DNA of 50,694 nt from Paulinella micropora (Eukaryota > Cercozoa > Imbricatea > Euglyphida): contig BJOX01000196.1 of the NCBI GenBank assembly GCA_009731375.1, forward strand, positions 778,948-829,641, in the 5' to 3' direction. Position 1 is the stretch's first letter. Every line of letters begins with the position of its first letter. Position numbers and translations under genes: made by a program. The notes beneath the pieces are model-generated. The model worked only from the letters and a program-made list of their open reading frames with translations. It had not been told where the DNA came from and searched no databases. Shown piece by piece: positions 47,864-50,694 of this stretch.

Positions 47864-48953
47864 CCGCCGGGAACTAGTTATATTTATCATCATATACAGA
47901 TATCTGTACTCTGTCTCTGTATGAAATATGAGCGTCACTGGGATATTTTTAATAACCAGTGTCTTGATTTAAAAGGTAGACTGTGTCTAAAATGTTGCTG
48001 AATTCAATTAATTTCTTACATCTGTCTCCTGCTGATCCAAGAAGTACTCAGCATCGCTATCATTACTTTCCTCACCGTCCGCAAAAATCTCGTTTAGACT
48101 AGGAGCGTCAGGCCCTTGTGATAGTATGGCTCCTATATGTCTTGTATCGCTCCTATCATAATATGCGTTGTGTGTGCTTTTCTGGGAATGTAATGTGCCA
48201 CCGCTGAATCTATTCACAATCACATGGTCTTTGTTTTGTAATGTTCAACTACTGCTCCTTTCTTTGTAACACTGCTGTTGGTGATCTGTTCTTAGCTCCA
48301 GACAGGCTAAAAAAATCATGGGTGAGATCTTTAGAGATTTTCAATTTTTTTCTGCACTTTCTGTACAAAATGTTTTTATTAAATAGTCTTTTTGATTTTT
48401 CCTCAAGTTCACTTTCTGTACTTGCGCCGGCCTTGTATTTAAATTTTAAAAAAATTCTGAGTGAGGACCTTATGCCCTACTTTCGCTGATAATAAGTTTT
48501 GGCCGGTTAAATGTTTGCAGGCTTAAGGTTACCTTTTTGTAAAAAAACTTTGTACATTTACTTCATGATAATAAGCATACATAGAAAAATATTAGGTAAC
48601 AATTTATTGAAGAGCATACAGCCTGGGAACATATGAAACTTGAACTGATCATAAGTTCTGATTTTTGGTCATCGGTCACTGGCAAGCACTATTTTTGGAG
48701 GTGGCAAGGTAGTTTTTTCCGGTGAGGGGTGTGTAAATTAGTTGTGAAAAAGTGGTGGGCGACGGGAAGTTGACTAATTTGAAGTCAATTTTGACTATTG
48801 AAAGTTTTCAACGAGGTTTTCGTAATATGTTATTCCATCACTTTCTTCAACAATTAATAAATGATAAACATGTATAATTTTTATTGAAGAAAATTACATA
48901 TGGTGGCATTCTAAATTTTCAAGTTTTTGAATTCTACCGCCCCTACCATTTTT
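47864..48953. other. AT-rich region, two doubtful ORFs
   Basis: A minus-strand ORF 48223-48008 (acidic, PSLNEIFADGEESNDSDAEY) and a plus-strand ORF 48241-48489 (hydrophobic) are open but unrecognised. The acidic one has a transposase-N-terminus or exon-like flavour, but nothing confirms it. Confidence 0.3.
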
Positions 48954-49175
48954 TGTTAGAATAATATATTAATTGTATTAAATATATTAATCTGGAACTC
49001 TCACCAAACGCAGTTTGCAGTAACAGAACTTTAATAGAAAACAGAAAAGGCGCGAAGCGCAGAGCGCAAAGTAACATGACTGGCCGGATCTAAGTAATTG
49101 CTCTAACGACACCGTTACTCCGATACGGCCGGCCGGGTAACTAATTATTAATAATATTAATTATTAGTTCCAACA
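48954..49175 (-). repeat. 3' LTR of copia element (222 bp)
   Basis: On the minus strand it starts TGTTGGAACTAAT and ends ATTCTAACA, with inverted ends TGTTGGAA/TTCTAACA. It contains ATTAAAG. Confidence 0.8.
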
Positions 49176-49183
49176 CTCCCCCT
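49176..49183 (-). other. copia polypurine tract
   Basis: AGGGGGAG directly before TGTTGG on the minus strand, the usual Ty1/copia arrangement. Confidence 0.85.
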
Positions 49184-50180
49184 GGAACAAAGTAAATTAT
49201 GAAAGTTACTGCAGGTCCTAACACATGTTACGACCACTATTACTATTTGTGAAACGTATGAAAACACAAACTCAAAACATAACGTAACCACTGTTACCCT
49301 CACACTCTCCGAGACGTGCAATCAGGCTTGGCTACCCGCTCAGACCGCGGCAAGTATGTATCGGTTAGACTACATACAAGGCAGCGACCCCGCAATCTGA
49401 TTGGGCCTACCTGAGGAGAAGAAGATTAGTGTCCTACCCACCCATTATCGCTTAACACATATTCCTCGGTAACGGATGATAACATTATGTAAACCAGACA
49501 CATGAAACATACCATCATGATTATATGTTAATATGATCCAGGATAGATATGATAACATATAAATATGATAGTCCTAAGTTATGCAACTGTGCCAATTCAT
49601 CATATATTAACGTATATATGAGCACTAAAACAAATGACAGCGCTTCCCGTAAGGGGTATATGAAGAAAAATTATCCAAGTATGTTCTGGTACAGCTAGGA
49701 GACAGTTGCCGAGGTCTTTCGAAACGATAAAGCACCCGAAGGTGTTGCGAGACGATCAACGACCCTCCGACTGCCGTCACAAGCCTCCAACTCAGTTGGC
49801 TTAGTTATAGTACATATGTATATATTTATATATGATAAGCGAGTTAAATATTACGCAAAAGTACAATTCCCCCGATTAGCCCCCGGATCCATTCGAGATA
49901 CGCAGCGAAATGCATGGAGACGGACGGGCGCAAAGACAAACGCTGATACGTGCGTGGAGATGGGCTCGGGGATGAGCGCGGAGAAGAACATAGAAATGGC
50001 GAACAGAAGAAAGAGTCCACCAGTATCTCCCCAATCACAATCTTCGCCCGGCGGAGGTAGACCCAGTACCTACAACACTCCCCTCTTAACGTATACGTAT
50101 GCGTAAATTTGAAATCGCGACTTATTGATAATACATATGTATAATGGCCCATAAAATACGGATATATGATAAATCCTTAA
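49184..50180 (-). other. copia 3' untranslated tail
   Basis: About 1 kb between the pol stop and the PPT, unusually long; no supported ORF. Confidence 0.5.
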
Positions 50181-50600
50181 TTATTTCGCAAAATGCGAGA
50201 AATCAATCCCGAAGCGGATCATACACCCCTTGTCCACGATTAACGAGACTTTGTTTACTAGGACATTGAATTTTTCGTGCGTGAAATTGATCTTAGTAAA
50301 AATGTCCGCAAGATTATCTTCGGAAGGTACCCGGAAAAGTTTGACTATTCCCTTTTTAACCAGCCGAGTAAGGAAATGGTACCTAACGTCAATATGTTTG
50401 GTTCGGGATTCTCCTAACCCCCTCTCGGACAACATTAAAGCTCCCTCGTTGTCTTCAAGTAGGATAGTAGGTCCTTCAAGGCATATCCCCATATCACGTA
50501 AGGTTTGCCTCAAAGCCAATAACTCCCTTACGGCCTCGTTAGCCGATACGGTTTCTGCCTCNNNNNNNNNNAACAATAATCCGGCTTTTCTGGTACGCAC
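50181..50600 (-). CDS. pol: copia pol C-terminus (RNase H), partial
   Basis: Reads EAETVSANEAVRELLALRQT, then LLEDNEGALMLSERG, then TKHIDVRYHFLTRLVKKG and NLADIFTK, the standard end of Ty1/copia RNase H with acidic residues in EAE, EDN and ADI. It stops at 50181 after FGIDFSHFAK. The gap at 50562-50571 lies just upstream; sequence beyond it does not look like the expected RNase H N-terminus, so the join may be wrong. Confidence 0.85.
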   Translation of the reverse strand: MRTRKAGLLXXXXEAETVSANEAVRELLALRQTLRDMGICLEGPTILLEDNEGALMLSERGLGESRTKHIDVRYHFLTRLVKKGIVKLFRVPSEDNLADIFTKINFTHEKFNVLVNKVSLIVDKGCMIRFGIDFSHFAK

Positions 50601-50694
50601 AGCCTCACCCGGGGCTCGGCACTACCGAAGGCGTTCAGCTGGGGACCCTGTAGCGTGAAACGGCGCATCCCCTTCACACACCACCACCTCCCCG

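Larger units (their letters stand above)
48954..50600 (-). mobile_element. Ty1/copia retrotransposon, 3' part
   Basis: 3' LTR, polypurine tract, untranslated tail and RNase H on the minus strand. The rest lies beyond a 10-N gap and the window end. Confidence 0.8.

Noticed and set aside
49816-50106. Plus-strand 96-codon ORF
   Set aside because: Lies antisense in the copia 3' tail, with no protein-family features.

Overview
The window is nuclear DNA of a eukaryote. Supporting this are spliceosomal GT-AG introns, long microsatellites, Ty3/gypsy and Ty1/copia retrotransposons, foldback (MITE-like) repeats and scaffold gaps written as runs of N. The lineage cannot be named from sequence alone; a protist or alga with a repeat-rich genome would fit.

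Layout. 1-3.6 kb: the edge of a minus-strand coding exon, then a plus-strand multi-exon gene of unknown function whose last exon carries a SAP domain, a lysine-rich repeat, an acidic tract and a RanBP2-type zinc finger; a misjoined gap damages its middle. 4.5-17.7 kb: a decayed minus-strand Ty3/gypsy element with a very long, frameshift-ridden gag region, a protease-like segment, and RT-RNase H, but no integrase or 3' LTR; its 5' part is present twice in tandem. 19.4-23 kb: about 1.5 kb of polypurine (GGAA/GGAAGA) repeat followed by about 2.1 kb of (ATGT)n.

23.2-38.3 kb: the most interesting region. It reads as one plus-strand gene for a secreted protein made of short leucine/aromatic repeats of the general form I-x-I-x(n)-[SN]-[FL]-P-x-L, resembling receptor-L-domain/LRR-like solenoids. 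It is cut into at least 13 small exons. From 26,048 to 36,637 the reading phases of 13 successive exons match. The introns are filled with microsatellites, two foldback repeat families found nowhere else in the window, and tandem copies of the exon-end/splice-donor junctions. Foldback elements sit within 7-40 bp upstream of six splice acceptors.

39.3-46.0 kb: a Ty3/gypsy element with paired LTRs of about 230 bp and an intact 1,798-codon pol (protease-like, RT, RNase H, integrase, long C-terminal tail), lacking gag and a visible primer-binding site; the start codon lies at the LTR end. 46-49 kb: AT-rich DNA with a 274-bp foldback element and a roughly 460-bp array of palindromic TAGTGATNATCACTA motifs. 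48.95 kb to the end: the 3' part of a minus-strand Ty1/copia element (222-bp LTR, polypurine tract, RNase H).

How the parts relate: the two gypsy elements share a protease-like segment with the same unusual active-site context and a conserved block between protease and RT, so they are distant relatives. The foldback families appear tied to the introns of the repeat-protein gene rather than to the retroelements.
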